A DNA stretch of 64,000 bases from Agrobacterium tumefaciens (lineage in GTDB: Bacteria; Pseudomonadota; Alphaproteobacteria; Rhizobiales; Rhizobiaceae), in contig JAGIAH010000012.1 of the NCBI GenBank assembly GCA_017744915.1, forward strand, positions 84,794 to 148,793, read 5' to 3'. The position numbers were made by a program, and so were the translations under genes. Positions 63,954 through 64,000 of this stretch are shown here, one piece after another (position 1 is the stretch's first letter; each line of letters starts with the position of its first letter). Under the pieces are notes generated by a model, which was not told the DNA's origin, made no database searches, and worked only from the letters and a program-made list of their open reading frames with translations.

Positions 63954-64000
63954 AGCGTTTCTTCGCCTGGGGCGCGCTGATTTTCGGCCTGCTCTATTTC
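63950..64000 (+). CDS. Second ABC permease (5' end only)
   Basis: Seventeen codons (starting MKRFFAWGALIFG) are inside the window. The 4-base ATGA overlap with the first permease and the hydrophobic start indicate the PotC-type partner permease; nothing else can be read. Confidence 0.7.
   Translation, partial: MKRFFAWGALIFGLLYF

Noticed and set aside
1-64000. CRISPR arrays, insertion sequences, prophage, tRNA or rRNA genes
   Set aside because: No regularly spaced repeats, no transposase or integrase, no tRNA-like cloverleaf noticed, and gene content is ordinary chromosomal.

Overview
This is a contiguous stretch of a high-GC alphaproteobacterial chromosome, almost certainly from the Rhizobiaceae and most likely the Agrobacterium tumefaciens complex. 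The evidence is the rhizobial dcw gene order with a long FtsL, a DUF442/RidA pair, btaAB for phosphorus-free betaine lipids behind a PHO box, a PPi-dependent phosphofructokinase, GANTC and CtrA-like promoter motifs, and rhizobial-type palindromic intergenic repeats. The species name is inference. There is no rRNA or tRNA gene, CRISPR array, insertion sequence or phage in the window; the one RNA gene I can identify is rnpB.

Region 1 (1-20.9 kb) is the division and cell wall (dcw) cluster on the minus strand: mraZ-rsmH-ftsL-ftsI-murE-murF-mraY-murD-ftsW-murG-murC-murB, a terminator, then ddl-ftsQ-ftsA-ftsZ (ftsZ cut by the window edge). Many junctions are 4-base ATGA overlaps. A convergent MHS-type transporter and a diguanylate cyclase gene are inserted between murB and ddl and split the cluster in two. 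The two resulting promoter regions share a 20-base CtrA-like element. The mraZ promoter carries four TGGG boxes at 10-base spacing, and the ddl upstream region has a dense GANTC cluster.

Region 2 (21-37.3 kb) holds a DUF350-DUF1190-glutathionylspermidine-synthase-like operon, rnpB, a tandem pair of FAD oxidoreductases, and several envelope enzymes: two SLT transglycosylases, an amidase, a GH25 lipoprotein and an MltB. It also contains a DjlA-like TerB/J-domain protein, pfp, a LysE exporter, btaAB with a PHO box, and a 25-residue hydrophobic peptide gene missed by length cut-offs.

Region 3 (37.3-53.9 kb) contains metF with an ArsR-methyltransferase regulator and a perfect 16-base palindrome, ettA, and a lipase-like hydrolase. 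A CoA-transferase/TPP-enzyme pair is followed by a HugZ-like flavoprotein, a RidA/DUF442 pair, an aldose-epimerase-like protein and a modular L,D-transpeptidase. An MFS/TetR pair shares operators; after it come a Crp/Fnr regulator divergent from a Spy-like periplasmic protein, and an orphan ParA resembling VirC1.

Region 4 (53.5-64 kb) looks like an amine or amino-alcohol catabolic locus. It has an ethanolamine-type APC permease, a PuuA-like glutamine-synthetase homologue, an aldehyde dehydrogenase, an iron alcohol dehydrogenase and a small secreted protein in one operon, and an N-formylglutamate-amidohydrolase-like hydrolase upstream. A divergent RpiR regulator leads into an ABC importer (binding protein and two permeases, the second cut by the window end). 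I propose a gamma-glutamylation route in which an alcohol dehydrogenase replaces the Puu amine oxidase; this is the best candidate for an undescribed system here.
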